Both the position numbers and the translations under genes were made by a program. A stretch of DNA of 64,000 nucleotides from Silene conica. Its lineage: Eukaryota; Streptophyta; Magnoliopsida; Caryophyllales; Caryophyllaceae. The DNA lies in the NCBI GenBank assembly GCA_029255685.2, contig CM055319.2, positions 21,918,247 to 21,982,246 of the forward strand. The letters run 5' to 3'. This document shows positions 1-10,540 of this stretch, piece after piece. Position 1 is the stretch's first letter. Each line of letters starts with the position of its first letter. Below the pieces are notes generated by a model. It was not told where the DNA came from and made no database searches. It saw nothing but the letters and a program-made list of their open reading frames with translations.

Positions 1-442
1 ATTTCACATTTATGGAATCTTGTTAGCTGGTCTAGGGTTAACCCTAATTTCTTGGATTGGAATCTAGGGTTTCCAACTAATACTTGTACTTGGGTAGAAC
101 ACTAAATATTTACCATCAATCTTAGCTTGGAAATCATTTTTCCTAAACTTACCAATTTAAGGGAATAATTGAGTGAAGAGTTGTTAATATAGTTACCCAT
201 TAAGCATAAGACTCCCCCCTCTTCGGGCCTGTAGTGGCCAAGTGGCATCGCCTCAGTTGTTAATCAAATATGAGACCTCTCAACTCCTACATTTCTGCTC
301 CTACATTTCTGCAAACTGTAAGGTTTAACTCAATCACCACTGAACTAACACCACTTGGTTGAAGATTAAGCCCCAAATTTACATGTTCTCTTCCTCGTTT
401 ATCCTAATTATTGTTGCTTTTTAACTAATATATTACATATAG
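1..442 (+). other. Intron upstream of the bHLH exon; no coding signal
   Basis: AT-rich sequence with no recognisable exon. It ends in a good 3' splice site (...ttacatatag at 433-442) directly before the bHLH exon, so it is read as the intron between the basic/helix-1 exon, which lies outside the window, and the helix-2 exon. Confidence 0.6.
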
Positions 443-3400
443 GGGTCCATGCCATTGCCTGACCAAATAGATGGAGCAACAAACTACATAACACAACTCC
501 AAGGCAATGTGGAGAGCCTGAGGCAACAAAGAGACAGCTTGCGCGGCGGCTCAAGCGGATCCCGCACCAGGAGAAGTGGGCTGTCGAATTCTCCGGTTCA
601 AGTTCAAGTTAATGAGACAAATGGTGCTCTGGAGGTTATTCTAGTAACTGCTATAGACTGCCAATTTGTTTTCACTGAAGCCATGCGCATTCTTAATGAG
701 GAAAATGCTGAGATTATTGATGCTAATTACTCTGTTGTTGAAACCACTGTCTTTCACACCATTCATGCTCAGGTATTTACAATTTTATATATTGCACAAA
801 ATATTTGTCGATTTAAATAGGGTAAATTAGATTTTATTGAAATCAAATTTTTTAAAATTACTCCCTTTCGAGTTTTTTTTTCTAAAATTACTCCCTTAAT
901 TTACATTTTTTGTTAAAATTACTCACTTAAATTGCATTTTTTCCTAAAATTGTTTTAAAAACGCGATTTGAGTTGATTTATTTCCTCTATTTTTGAACTC
1001 CCTTACATTTGTCTACATATTTATACCTTTCAAAATATAGATTTGTCAAGCCACAAACAAAATATGTTCAAAAATAGACGAAATAAGTCACTAAAAGTGG
1101 AGTTTGGAGCTATTTTAGTAAAAGATGCAACTGAAAAGAGTAATTTTAGGAAAATTTCAAAAGAGAGTATTTTAAAATTTTGATTTCAAAAGAGAATAAA
1201 AGCTAATTTACTCGTTACTACTACAAAAAAGACCAAAGAAACCTGTTGAAAAAGGCAAAGAGATTTGTTTTTATTAATATATAACTGGTCCGGTGTCTTT
1301 GGCATATATGTATGACACCACTCTCATCTACACCCGGTGGTTCATTTTTTTAAAAACACAATACATGCAATGGGATTCGAACCCACGACCACAAGGAGGA
1401 TATTTAATAGATGTACCATTGAGCCACAAGATATTTACTGTATATTTATTGAGATAACATTTAATTATCTACTCCCTCCGAGTCATAATAATGGTTCATT
1501 TACCTTTCTGCACAAAAAATAAGGAATTGATTCTAAACCACACAAAACACCCTACCCCACACTGAATTGATTTTGGACCACAAAAAAGTTACTAAAAATG
1601 GAAAGAGGAACCATCACTAAACTCGCACCAAAAAGGAAGTAAGAACCATTACTCCAACTCGGAGGGAGTACTATTTATCAATATTTGGGCCGCAAAAAGT
1701 CGTCTTTTAAACCAATTTTTTTAAAGTTTGGGGTAGCGGCTGCTACCCCTTGCTCTAAGGTGGGTTCGCCCCTATCTACGACACCACTCTCATTTATACC
1801 CGGTGTCTTTGATATATTTAAGTAGATATTGATAATTATTATTTAAAGAATGTGTTAGGCGGTGGATTATGGCAAGTTAAGAGATAGAGGTATGCATGTA
1901 TTACTCGGTGAATCTAGGAGAATTAATTAAACAATATACTCCCTCATATTCCCAATAACTGTCCCATTTCGGGTTGGGTACGGGAATTAAGGAATTCATT
2001 TGTTTAATGTAAAGTAACGTGTGGGGTGGGAAGATTGGAGAGAGGGAATGTATTATTGATTATTATTGTGAGTAGAGGTGATTAAAATAAGTAATATTGT
2101 GGGGTAAGGTGGGGTATTGTTGTGAATTAAAGTGATTAAAATAAGTGTAAACATTTACCAAAAATAGACAATGGGACATTTAAGTGAATAGACGGAAATG
2201 GACAACGGGACAGTTATTAAGAATAAGAGGGAGTATTATTTAAGATTAATTTATTATTATTATTAGTTATTAAATAAATTGAAAATTAAAATATAGGAAA
2301 CCAGATTCAGGAGGACAGGTTTCTTAGTTATTAAATAAATTGGAAATTAAAATATAGGAAACCGGATTCAGGAGGACAGGTTTCTTAGTTATTAAATAAA
2401 TTGGAAATTAAAACATAGGAAACCGGATTCAGGAGGACAGGTTTCTTAGTTACAATATAAGAAACCGGATTTTAAAGGACAGGTTTTTTATTTAAACATT
2501 GCAAACTAGTTATATAAAATCACCGGTGTCTTATGTTAAGAAATCTGTTAGAAAAACAACAGTTGTCTTTTAATTGATGTCTTAAGCCTTTTTTGTAGTA
2601 GTGCGTCTAAATAAAACCGCCTATATTGTAAGATTGTATGAGGACACATTGTTAATATTTCATTCAGATTTTTTAAAAATATGAGATGACCACCTCCATT
2701 AATTTGTAATCATCCCATTACACAAAAATAAAGGTTAATGAGTAATGACCATGACAAAAAGAGAAATTTATTTGACATATATTAACAGGGATGAAGTTAG
2801 GGTAAAATTTTGATCAGGGTCGATTTTTTCTTCGTCCAACGTCTATCGTCTACCCTCATTTGTCATTCATGCATTTTGTATCATTATTTTAGCGTTTTCA
2901 ATATATATTTAGATTAGACAATTTAAGAAATATACAAATTAATATCTACTTTTATGTAACTAATAAAATATGCATTAATTTTTTCAATAGACATACTACA
3001 TATATTTTATATATAGAGTGATTTTTTATTTATACGATGAAACAAATCGAAAAACATAACTGATAAAAAACAAGTCATAAAATAATTGTTAGTTGAATAA
3101 TAATGGTAATATTGTTAACTTATGTAGGAGTGTAGGACCATTCCCATCCCTACTTTTTAGTCATAAAAATCTTTGTAGACGTTAAATATAATAAGTAAAG
3201 TTGTCGAAACGGTGAGTATAATTGATGCCAAATAAGAAAATTATAGGAAACAGAAAATACAAATTATAAAAACTAAGGCTTCCAAGAGTCAATCCGCTGA
3301 CCTCATAGGAGTACTCATCGCCATCTTTACCAATTTGCTAAAGTAGACTATTGGTCTAATTAAAACCATTATTAATACTTATTTTTTAAAGTTCAGCCCG

Positions 3401-3566
3401 GGCCATGACCTATCTGGCCCTTACTGTGCTTCGTCTACGCATATATATGAGATGGTTTTTTGATAAAGGCTTCGTTGTTGTTGTTGTTGTTGTCGTCGTG
3501 GTGTAGATTGGGGATGCAACATCAGTTGCTAGGATTTCCGAGAGGTTGCAGAGGTTTGCCCTTTAA
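443..3566 (+). CDS. bHLH transcription factor, bHLH162-like: last two exons (443-772 and 3507-3566)
   Basis: Nuclear DNA-binding regulator; only the C-terminal part is in the window. Exon 443-772 (110 codons) opens in frame with GSMPLPDQIDGATNYI, which is the loop and helix 2 of a plant bHLH domain. It is followed by a Ser/Arg/Gly-rich linker and the ACT-like C-terminal region (NGALEVILVTAIDCQFVF, then ILNEENAEIIDANYS). It ends with HTIHAQ at a GT donor (773). The final exon, 3507-3566, begins after a gtgtag acceptor with IGDATSVARISERLQRF and stops at TAA 3564-3566. Both exons are phase 0, and this tail is the usual end of bHLH162/bHLH36-type proteins. The basic region and helix 1 must lie left of the window. 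I see no stop or frameshift in either exon, so the gene may be functional. The intron is 2,734 bp and filled with transposons. Sub-family assignment is from memory of the family. Confidence 0.85.
823..1210. mobile_element. MITE with long terminal inverted repeats
   Basis: The left end (TAAATTAGATTTTATTGAAA...) and the reverse complement of the right end (...AAAGCTAATTTA) pair over about 60 bp with some mismatches. The interior is AT-rich and has no coding capacity. TA at both edges would fit a TA target duplication, but the exact end is uncertain. It lies in the bHLH intron, directly left of the CACTA element. Confidence 0.55.
1367..1437 (-). other. tRNA-like sequence with pol III A and B box matches
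   Basis: On the minus strand TGGCTCAATGG matches an A box, and GGGTTCGAATCCC, about 45 nt downstream, matches a B box and T loop. The expected acceptor stem does not pair, so this is not a working tRNA; it is more likely a tRNA-derived segment (old pseudogene or SINE head) inside the CACTA element. Confidence 0.4.
1472..1668. mobile_element. Stowaway-like MITE nested in the CACTA element
   Basis: Terminal inverted repeats CTCCCTCCGAGT... and ...ACTCGGAGGGAG, flanked by TA on both sides (1470-1471, 1669-1670). About 197 bp, no ORF. Confidence 0.75.
1939..2233. mobile_element. Second Stowaway-like MITE nested in the CACTA element
   Basis: Ends CTCCCTCATATTCCCAATAACTG... and ...CAGTTATTAAGAATAAGAGGGAG are inverted repeats of about 24 bp with mismatches. 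TA flanks both sides (1937-1938, 2234-2235). About 295 bp, non-coding. The internal sequence differs from the MITE at 1472, so it is a different family. Confidence 0.75.
2267..2489. repeat. 61-bp tandem repeat, three full units plus a partial one
   Basis: Units start at 2267, 2328 and 2389, each 61 bp, followed by a diverged partial unit from 2450. Each contains 'aaccggattcaggaggacag' or a one-base variant, then 'gtttcttag'. The units are almost identical. The array sits near the right end of the CACTA element and is probably its subterminal repeat. Confidence 0.85.
2607..3506 (+). other. Remainder of the bHLH intron, with a GTT microsatellite before the acceptor
   Basis: AT-rich, without a recognisable gene or transposon end. 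A (GTT)n run at about 3474-3491 lies just upstream of the 3' splice site at 3505-3506, in the position of the pyrimidine tract. Confidence 0.5.
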
Positions 3567-4126
3567 TCATGAATGGTCATGAAGCTCTATATCAAACACT
3601 TTATATACTTATGGAAGGCCAGACTTAATTGAAAAAATAGTAATATCTTATAAGTTTTTATGTATGAATATTTGATCCTTGATCCTTTTATAGGACAAGG
3701 AGACGGCGAAATACTACTGAGACTCAGTACCCACTTAGTAGGGTCATCTCGTTGTCCATTTTTATTTACGTTGGTGTGAGCCATTTGGCGATCTTGTTGT
3801 TGATTTTAAGGTTGTTTTATGTCAACCTATATCTATATAGTATGTATGTATCCTTGGCCTTTGATATAAAATAAAATTATACAGTATTAATGATGATATG
3901 CTTCTCGATTGTGGGGAAAATTTATTGTTCATTGCACAAGCAAACTTAACTAGGGAGTATTAATTTGAACAATAATAGGTGAAGGATGAATAATGTTAAG
4001 AGAAGCGATAAGAAAACAATATTGCATGTATGTCTCTATCTCACCTATGATCTGCAAACTATTCGACTCGCGTGTGTGGAACTGTGGATAGCTCAGGGCT
4101 CTATATCTTTTAGTTTTGTATTACAA
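3567..4126. other. 3' flank of the bHLH gene; nothing recognised
   Basis: Non-coding AT-rich sequence that should hold the 3' UTR and polyadenylation region. The short ORFs here have no recognisable protein features. Confidence 0.4.
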
Positions 4127-4127
4127 A

Positions 4128-4155
4128 CTAGTCTTTATACCCGTGAAATACACGG
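4128..4155 (-). mobile_element. Possible Helitron 3' terminus (hairpin plus CTAG)
   Basis: Read on the minus strand: a CCGTG/CACGG hairpin with a 5-nt loop (4141-4155), then GTATAAAGA, then CTAG (4128-4131) followed by T. This is the layout of a Helitron 3' end and resembles the better one at 11994. The element would extend rightwards; I cannot find its 5' end. Confidence 0.4.
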
Positions 4156-4852
4156 ATTTAAATTGGATTAGTCGCGTGTATATTACATGAAAATGAGTGT
4201 TAATCTGACTATAACGTTACCGGTTTTGTACGTATTTATATTCAAAAATAGTATGGATTTCTACTTTGTAGAATTTATAACCTTTTCTTTTCAACATTTT
4301 CGAAATTATATAATTCATATATCATATTGGAAATGTAATTCAACGCTATCATTTATTGATGAGACCGTGTTCCTCTATATAAATCTGATATATTACTGAA
4401 TAAACATTTTTAAGATTAATTTTATTAATTAATAAATTATCATGAAGTATACATTATAGAAATAGGCCGATTTGTAAGTGGCTTAGCGTAAGAAAAAAAT
4501 GAGTGACTTTATTTATCTAGCCATTTTTCTTATTAAAAATTAAATAAATATATTTATTGAAAACAACTTACGCTAATTTATTTTCAAGTTCGGGAAAAAA
4601 ATATATGAATAAATTATATAATATTATTAAGTATAGAGTTATTACTCATATTAACAAATTAATTTATTTTTTAGAGGTTATACTTTAGTTGATTAATCCA
4701 ATTTTCAAACTTAGTTTATGCTCACAATTTGTACGTGATTTATAAGTTTTAAAAGTGAAAATAACTTTTTCTATAGTATCAATTGTCAAAAGTTTCGTTT
4801 ATATTGCATATGCATATATTTGTTGTTAAGAACAAACTAATGAACAAAGTAC
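4156..4852. other. AT-rich non-coding DNA, nothing recognised
   Basis: No ORF with recognisable features and no clear repeat structure. It may be the body of a small non-autonomous Helitron ending at 4128. Confidence 0.3.
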
Positions 4853-4854
4853 TA

Positions 4855-5095
4855 CTTCCTCCATTCCAATCAATTCTATACATTTCATTTTATCGACACT
4901 ATTCATAAGTCGAGTGAATCTTCGACACAACTTCTAATATATAACATAAAAGATAGTCATGTGAGATCTTGTTTAAATTGTCTTACCAAGTACATTGTGA
5001 ATATCACATTTTTATAATTTTTATCAATATATAACTAAAGATATTAACAAAAGAAAATGAGTATTGACAAACGTGAATAAAGCAAATGGAGGAAG
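4855..5095. mobile_element. MITE, copy 1 of a CTTCCTCCATTCC family
   Basis: Begins CTTCCTCCATTCCAATC at a TA (4853-4854) and ends ...TGGAGGAAG at a TA (5096-5097). About 240 bp, non-coding. It is closely similar along its whole length to the copy at 5168-5427, but its right end lacks about 20 bp that the other copy keeps. Confidence 0.75.
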
Positions 5096-5167
5096 TACTA
5101 AATATCTTGACGAATCACTATACAAACAAAAAACACGTATGTAAACATAATTCGTATAAACATTATA

Positions 5168-5427
5168 CTTCCTCCATTCCAATCAATTCTATACATTTCA
5201 CTTTTTGGACACTATTTATAAGTCGGGTAAATTTTCGACACAACTTCTAATATATACCACAAAAGATAGTCATGTGAGATCTTGTTTAAATTGTCTTACC
5301 GAGTATATTGTGAATATCAAAGTTTTATAATTTTTATCGACACGTAACTAAAGATATTAACAAAAGAAAACGGGTATTGGCAAACGTGAATAAAGTAAAT
5401 GTATAGAATTGATTGGAATGGAGGAAG
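5168..5427. mobile_element. MITE, copy 2 of the same family
   Basis: Inverted terminal repeats of about 30 bp (CTTCCTCCATTCCAATCAAT... and its complement ...TTGATTGGAATGGAGGAAG), flanked by TA (5166-5167, 5428-5429). It lies 72 bp from copy 1 in the same orientation. Confidence 0.8.
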
Positions 5428-5429
5428 TA

Positions 5430-6020
5430 TTAATTTAGAGCAAACAAAATAAAGGTAGCATAAAAGATGGTTGATCTGCATGATTAATCAATTTTATTAT
5501 TAGTGTCAAAAGTTAAGTCATCGGCTTGTTTTTATACCACGATTAGTCGATCATTGGACATGATTTTGCTTTCCAAATACCAACTAAAATGAAATTAGCA
5601 TGCATAAACAAAATTAATAGAGATCCATTTTTAAGAAGATTATCTACGATTCAAAAAAATCAAATTCACACGAGGAAAAAAGTTCAATAAAAACTAATAT
5701 ATACCAATATTATCATCCATCTTACACAAGAGTAAGAACCCTCTTTATTCTAAATTTGTGTAGCTCCTTCATTAGTAATTCATCTTCCAAATAATATATA
5801 TTTAAGTCAATAACCTCTCTAATATAAGATGAAAGATAAGATACTGCTGGACTATAGACATCTTGGCACGGTCACTTGACGAAACAATCGTTTTGCAGAG
5901 GAGATTGAGGAGGAGTTTGGGCAGAGGGGCTAAATTATGAGGATTTATTTTTGAGGGAGTCAAGGTCGAGGGATTAAGGGTTTGTGCAATCTTAAGAGGA
6001 GAGGCATAGGGAAGTACAGG
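5430..6020. other. Non-coding DNA, nothing recognised
   Basis: AT-rich up to about 5850, then purine-rich sequence leading into the retroelement remnant. No supported feature. Confidence 0.3.
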
Positions 6021-7175
6021 TCAGGTATTTTTGTCGGGAATGAGATCATACCCGTTTTGATTGAGAGACAGAATTTCAGCAAGTAGATTTGTAGTGAGGG
6101 TGAAGGATTTGTCATTTACCTTGATTGTTAGGGAGGAGAGAGACTCGACAACATGTAAGGTAGCGAAAAACTGGATTATTTCAGTAGCGAAAACAGGTTC
6201 CTCCATGTGAACCAGGCTCTCCCAGCTTTGAGCAGCCGGACAGGCTTTGAATTCAGAGAAGGCGGGGTCTGAGGACACCCAAGAGGTGGAAAAAACCCGG
6301 GGTGAATGAATATAAGCTTTTGAAATAAGACGGTTACAACTTTGTTTGACGGCTATGGGTAAGGAGGAGGAGTCAGTTACAAAGGCGACAGCAGCAGGCC
6401 AGGGTCCCATTTTCCGGTAACAGACACCGTGTCCAGGGGACTGAGGTATTTGAAGCCGGTGCGTTTATTAGAGGATTGATGTTTCACCCTTTTTTTAGGA
6501 GGTGCTTTAGCTGCATTCTTTTCGGATTCAGACCGACCTTTTCCCATAATCTCCTTTTCTTTCAATTTTTTCTCCTTTTCTTTTTCTTTGTTTTTCTCAC
6601 TAGTTGTTTCTCTCTCTTGTTCATTTTCATTTTCATTTTGAGGCGGAGTTTCGGTTACACATGTAAAGGTTGGGATGGAGAAGCGATGTTGGTGGTGAAA
6701 TCAGAGGTTACAGTTACGTCATTGATGACGATAGGAGTAGCAACAGTATTGGATTTCGCTTTATGAGTTCCAGATCGAGTTCTTTTCGAAGGGGAGCAAT
6801 AGGGGAAGATTTCTCGAGAGACTCAGTGTCAGTTTCAGGGAGGGGTTGCGAAGGTGAGAGAGTTTTTATTGGTGTTGGCTTTATTGTAGGGCGATTGAGG
6901 GAGTTGGTGGAAGAAGCAGGTTGAAGGATTAAAGATGAAGGAGGGGAGTCAATGGTGGGTTTTGCGGAGAGTTTAGTGTTGAGGTAACCATGTGAAGGGT
7001 TTTGGGGTTGTTTTGTGGAAGTGGAAAAGTTGATGACGGTTTGGGAAGGAATGTGAACGGTTGTTTGAATGAGGGAAGGTGGGGTGAATGGGAGTAAAGA
7101 AGGTAAATAAGAGGGAGGTTTTACCAGGGGAGGTTAAATGGGATTGATGAGGTAAGAGGAATGGGAGAGGCCATG
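6021..7175 (-). pseudogene. Broken retroelement ORF with a plant-transposon-protein-like domain
   Basis: Read on the minus strand from about 7175, the first part is rich in Ser, Pro and Thr. A Lys/Glu-rich stretch follows near 6560 (MGKGRSESEKNAAKAPPKK), then a folded-looking region at 6021-6410 containing FATEIIQFFATLHVVESL and FTLTTNLLAEILSLNQNG. The last part resembles the putative plant transposon protein domain found in many plant retroelements, where a short structural protein segment is followed by a 'V-x-F-T-x-x-x-L-x-x-I-L-x-L' pattern. Stops near 7130 and 6740 and a frameshift near 6400 break it. No RT or integrase is attached. Family assignment is by resemblance only. Confidence 0.4.
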
Positions 7176-7353
7176 TTGATGGTTATGGGGAAGATAAGTG
7201 GGGTAGGTAGTCATTAACCAGGTAGACAAGTGAGGTAGTAAAGCATTAATTTAGGGGATATGGAGGGCTTATTAACCGGGTAGGACTAATGGAAGTATAA
7301 TTTTATTCAAGCCTAGATGACGTCAGCGAATAGTGACGTGAGGTTGTTAAGCA

Positions 7354-7542
7354 CACGTGAGATTTGAGGTTAATTTGAAGGGTTGGGTTGTTTAATTTCA
7401 CAATCAGTGAACGCAACACGTGAGATTTGAGGTTAATTTGAAGGGTTGGGTTGTTTAATTTCACAATCAGTGAACGCAACACGTGAGATTTGAGGTTAAT
7501 TTGAAGGGTTGGGTTGTTTAATTTCACAATCAGTGAACGAAA
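7354..7542. repeat. 63-bp tandem repeat, three copies, G-box in each
   Basis: Units begin with CACGTGAGATTTGAGG at 7354, 7417 and 7480, an exact 63-bp period with near-identical sequence. Each unit carries the palindrome CACGTG (G-box core). The repeated peptide that appears on the minus strand is a by-product of the repeat. Confidence 0.9.
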
Positions 7543-7724
7543 GAAAGAACAAATAAGGTGGTTGTCGTACGTAAGTCAATTATCATGTGATAGGTTGATT
7601 AATCATTTAGCACATAGACAACTTTAAAATCAAGAGTAAAATATAACTCGAATAAAACACGACACGAATTAATATAATCCAAGCTAGCCAATCATGCCGA
7701 GAAAACGATAAATAAATGCAATAA

Positions 7725-8230
7725 TCACGAGCAATTAATTAAGCCAATTTCTAACCGAAGTTTTTCAAATTGTTCTCGGGCAAGTGGTTTTGTAAATATA
7801 TCGGCAATTTGATCTTCGGTTTTGCAAAAGATAAGCTTAACATGTCCTTTTTCCACGTGATCACGGATGAAGTGATGACGAATCTCGATATGTTTAGTTC
7901 TTGAATGTTCAATTGGATTTTTAGAGATACTGATTGCACTCGTATTATCACACATTATGGGCACGGAGTCGAATAAAATTCCAAAATCAAGAAGTTGTTG
8001 CCTTACCCAAAGTAGTTGTGAGCAACACTGCGCGACACTAACGTATTCACTTCCGGCCGTTAAAACGCAACCGTATATTGTTTTTTGGATCCCCTCGATA
8101 TGAGGCATGGACCCAAAAATGTTGCAATTCCGGACGTACTCTTTCTATCAAAGGTGCATCCCGCATAGTCCGTATCGGAAAAACCTATTAGATCAAAAAG
8201 ACAATATAAGGGATACCATAAGTAAAGGTC
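7725..8230 (-). pseudogene. Copia RNase H fragment
   Basis: Minus-strand 7725-8108 shows GSEYVSVAQCCSQLLWVRQ, CDNTSAISISKNPIEHSRTK and FTKPLAREQFEKLRLEIG, typical of the C-terminal half of a copia RNase H. Upstream, around 8130-8230, DTDYAG and DRKSTSG can be read in other frames, so at least two frameshifts separate the parts. The terminal stop at 7725 is probably the natural polyprotein end. Confidence 0.8.
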
Positions 8231-8356
8231 TTGAGTTCTAATTAAATATCGAAGAATACGTTTTACCGCTTGGAAATGAGATTCTTTCGGATTTGATTGG
8301 AATCTAGCACATATGCATACACTAAAAAGAATATCGAGGCGACTAGCGGTTAGATA

Positions 8357-9152
8357 TTAAAGAGAACATATCATACCTCTATACACCTTTTCACTAACTT
8401 TCTTACCCTTCTTATCTTTGTCCAATTTGGACGTTGATACCATAGGAGTGGAAAAGGAGTTTCCGTTAGTCATCCCGAATTTTTTAAGCATTTTTTTCAT
8501 GTACTTTTGTTGATGGATCATGATTCCATCTTTGGATTGCTTGATTTGGAGCCCTAGAAAGAATCCTAACTCACCCATCACGCTCATTTCAAACTCAGAT
8601 GTCATTAGCTCAGAAAACTAGACATAAAGAAGTTCATTAGTTGCACCAAATATAATATCATCGACATACACTTGCACAACCAACAATTTACTGTTGTTTT
8701 AGAAATAAAGTTTTGTCAACGGAACCTCTTCTAAAACCATTTTCAATGAGAAATGTGGACAATCTATCATACCAACAACGAGAAGCCTGTTTTAAACCAT
8801 AAAGAGCTTTGTCCAACTTATAGACATGATTCGAAAAGTCGTTGTCAAGGAAGCCCAGAGGTTGCTTGACAAAAACATCCTCGTCCAGAAACCCATTTAA
8901 AAAAGCGGTTTTGACATCCATTTGAAAGAGCTTTATACCTTTATGAGCCGCAAAAGCAATGAGTAATCTAATGGCTTCAAGCCTAACCACCGGTGCATAG
9001 GCTTCATTGTAGTCAATGTGTTTTTGTTGATTGTAACCTTGTACCACGAGTGTAGCTTTGTTCCTTACGATTTCACCGGAATCATCGAGCTTGTTGCGAA
9101 ATACCCACTTGGTGCCAATGACTGTACGATTAGACGGCCTAGTAAGTGTCAA
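8357..9152 (-). pseudogene. Copia reverse transcriptase fragment
   Basis: Minus-strand 8688-9152 contains TKWVFRNKLDDSGEIVRNKA, FQMDVKTAFLNGFLDEDVFV and YKLDKALYGLKQASRCWYDR (first catalytic Asp in QMDVK). A YVDDII catalytic box is readable near 8660 but is separated by a stop. Segment 8357-8605 carries the thumb (MGELGFFLGLQIKQSKDGI). The enzyme would copy element RNA into cDNA; here it is inactive. Confidence 0.85.
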
Positions 9153-9348
9153 ACCTCGTTTCTCTTGAATTGATTGAGCTCATCTTGCATTTCTATGAGC
9201 CAATCATCGTCCGTTAGAGCAGTCGTTACATTGGTTGACTCTATGTGGGATAGGAAAGCATTTTGGTTGCAATAATAGTCATCTACATAGGCAAAGTTGT
9301 TGCGAGATGCCTTTGACCTTGTTTTCATTCTAGAGCCTAAGTCATTGG

Positions 9349-10520
9349 TCAGATTTGAGAGAGGGTGAGAGCTTTGATGTTTCCATCTCTTTGGAATGAT
9401 AACATTTTCTTGGACCCTAGTAACAGCTGCAGAGGTTGTTGCTTCTCGTTTTGAGCAAGAGTCTGCATTAGGGCTGTCCGACTCACTTGAGGTGACGGTA
9501 TTGTCAACTGTTGCTTCCTGGGAAGATGGTAAAGTTGAGGCTTGATTGAATGGTGTAATGGGGGATGTAGTACCCGATGGTTCTTCATTGTTGGCTCCCC
9601 TGATTCGTTGCTATCACCATTGGGCAACAGTCCATTGGACTGTTGTTCATTGTCAACGTTTGGTGTTTCATCCTGTTCAAACACGAAATCTTTCCTTACA
9701 AGTCCGATTTCAAATTCATCGTCCTCATCATCGTCAGTATCTTAGGAGTGTACCTGTCCAAGCACATTAGATTCATCAAAAATGACATGAACACTTTCCT
9801 CAATGCGCATGGTTTGTTTTTTATAGACTTTATAGGCCGTTATATGCTCGGAGTAACCAATAAACACCGCTAGCTTCATCACTACGAGGATCAAATTTTC
9901 CCAATTTTTCTTTTCCATTGTTGTGAACAAAACATTTACTACCAAAACATCTAAAGTAAGATATGTTTGGCTTTCTTCCTCGTAGTAATTGGTATGGTGT
10001 TTTATCCATTGAATTCCGTATCATGACACGGTTATGAATGTTACAGGCGGTGTTAATCGCTTCGGCCCAAAATTTTCTAGGTAGTTTACTACTAATAGCA
10101 TTGTCCTAGCCATGCTTTCAAGGGTCCTATTCATGCGTTCTACAACGCTATTTTGTTGGGGTGTCCTAGGAGCTGATAAATTGTGATCAACACCATTTTC
10201 ATCACAATAAGTATTAATAGACAAATTTTGAAATTCGGTTCCATGATCGGTTCTAATGGACATTAGTTTATGATCAAGTTTGTTTTGAATCTTTTTTAGC
10301 CAAATCAGAAACTCGTTAAAGGTCTCGTCTTTAGAACTTAGAAAGAGGGTTCATACAAACCTAGAAAAATCGTCAACAATGACACACACATAACGATTAC
10401 CACCTCTACTTCTAGTTCTCATGGGTCCACACAAGTCAATATGAAGAATTGGAGAGACGAAGGGTACTCATAATTCTTTTGGATCTAAAAGACCTTCTAA
10501 CATGTTTGCATCTTGCGCAC
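9349..10520 (-). pseudogene. Copia integrase fragment
   Basis: Minus strand: the region around 10390-10450 reads as LHIDLCGPMRTRSRGG, with a catalytic Asp. Segment 10021-10263 has SIRTDHGTEF (second Asp) and PQQNSVVERMNRTLES (Glu). Segment 9830-10024 has the post-catalytic DKTPYQLLRGRKPNISYFR. A Glu/Ser-rich spacer at 9349-9684 leads towards the RT. Frameshifts and stops split all parts. Confidence 0.8.
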
Positions 10521-10540
10521 AATCACAAATTTTATCAAAA

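Larger units (their letters stand above)
1216..2603. mobile_element. Non-autonomous CACTA (En/Spm-like) element in the bHLH intron
   Basis: The right end reads CTTTTTTGTAGTAGTG, the inverse of CACTACTACAAAAAAG. The left end reads TACTACTACAAAAAAG, the same terminus with its first base changed from C to T. Both ends are flanked by the 3-bp direct repeat CGT (1213-1215 and 2604-2606), the target-duplication size of the CACTA superfamily. The 1,388-bp interior has no transposase. It holds two Stowaway-like MITEs, a tRNA-like stretch, repeats of a 'gacaccactctcat...acccggtg' motif and a 61-bp tandem array near the right end, as expected for the repetitive subterminal regions of CACTA elements. 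Confidence 0.8.

Noticed and set aside
6476-6766. Phe/Leu-rich plus-strand ORF that looks like a membrane protein
   Set aside because: Antisense of the Lys/Glu-rich stretch of the broken retroelement ORF; Phe-rich because of the poly-T tract.
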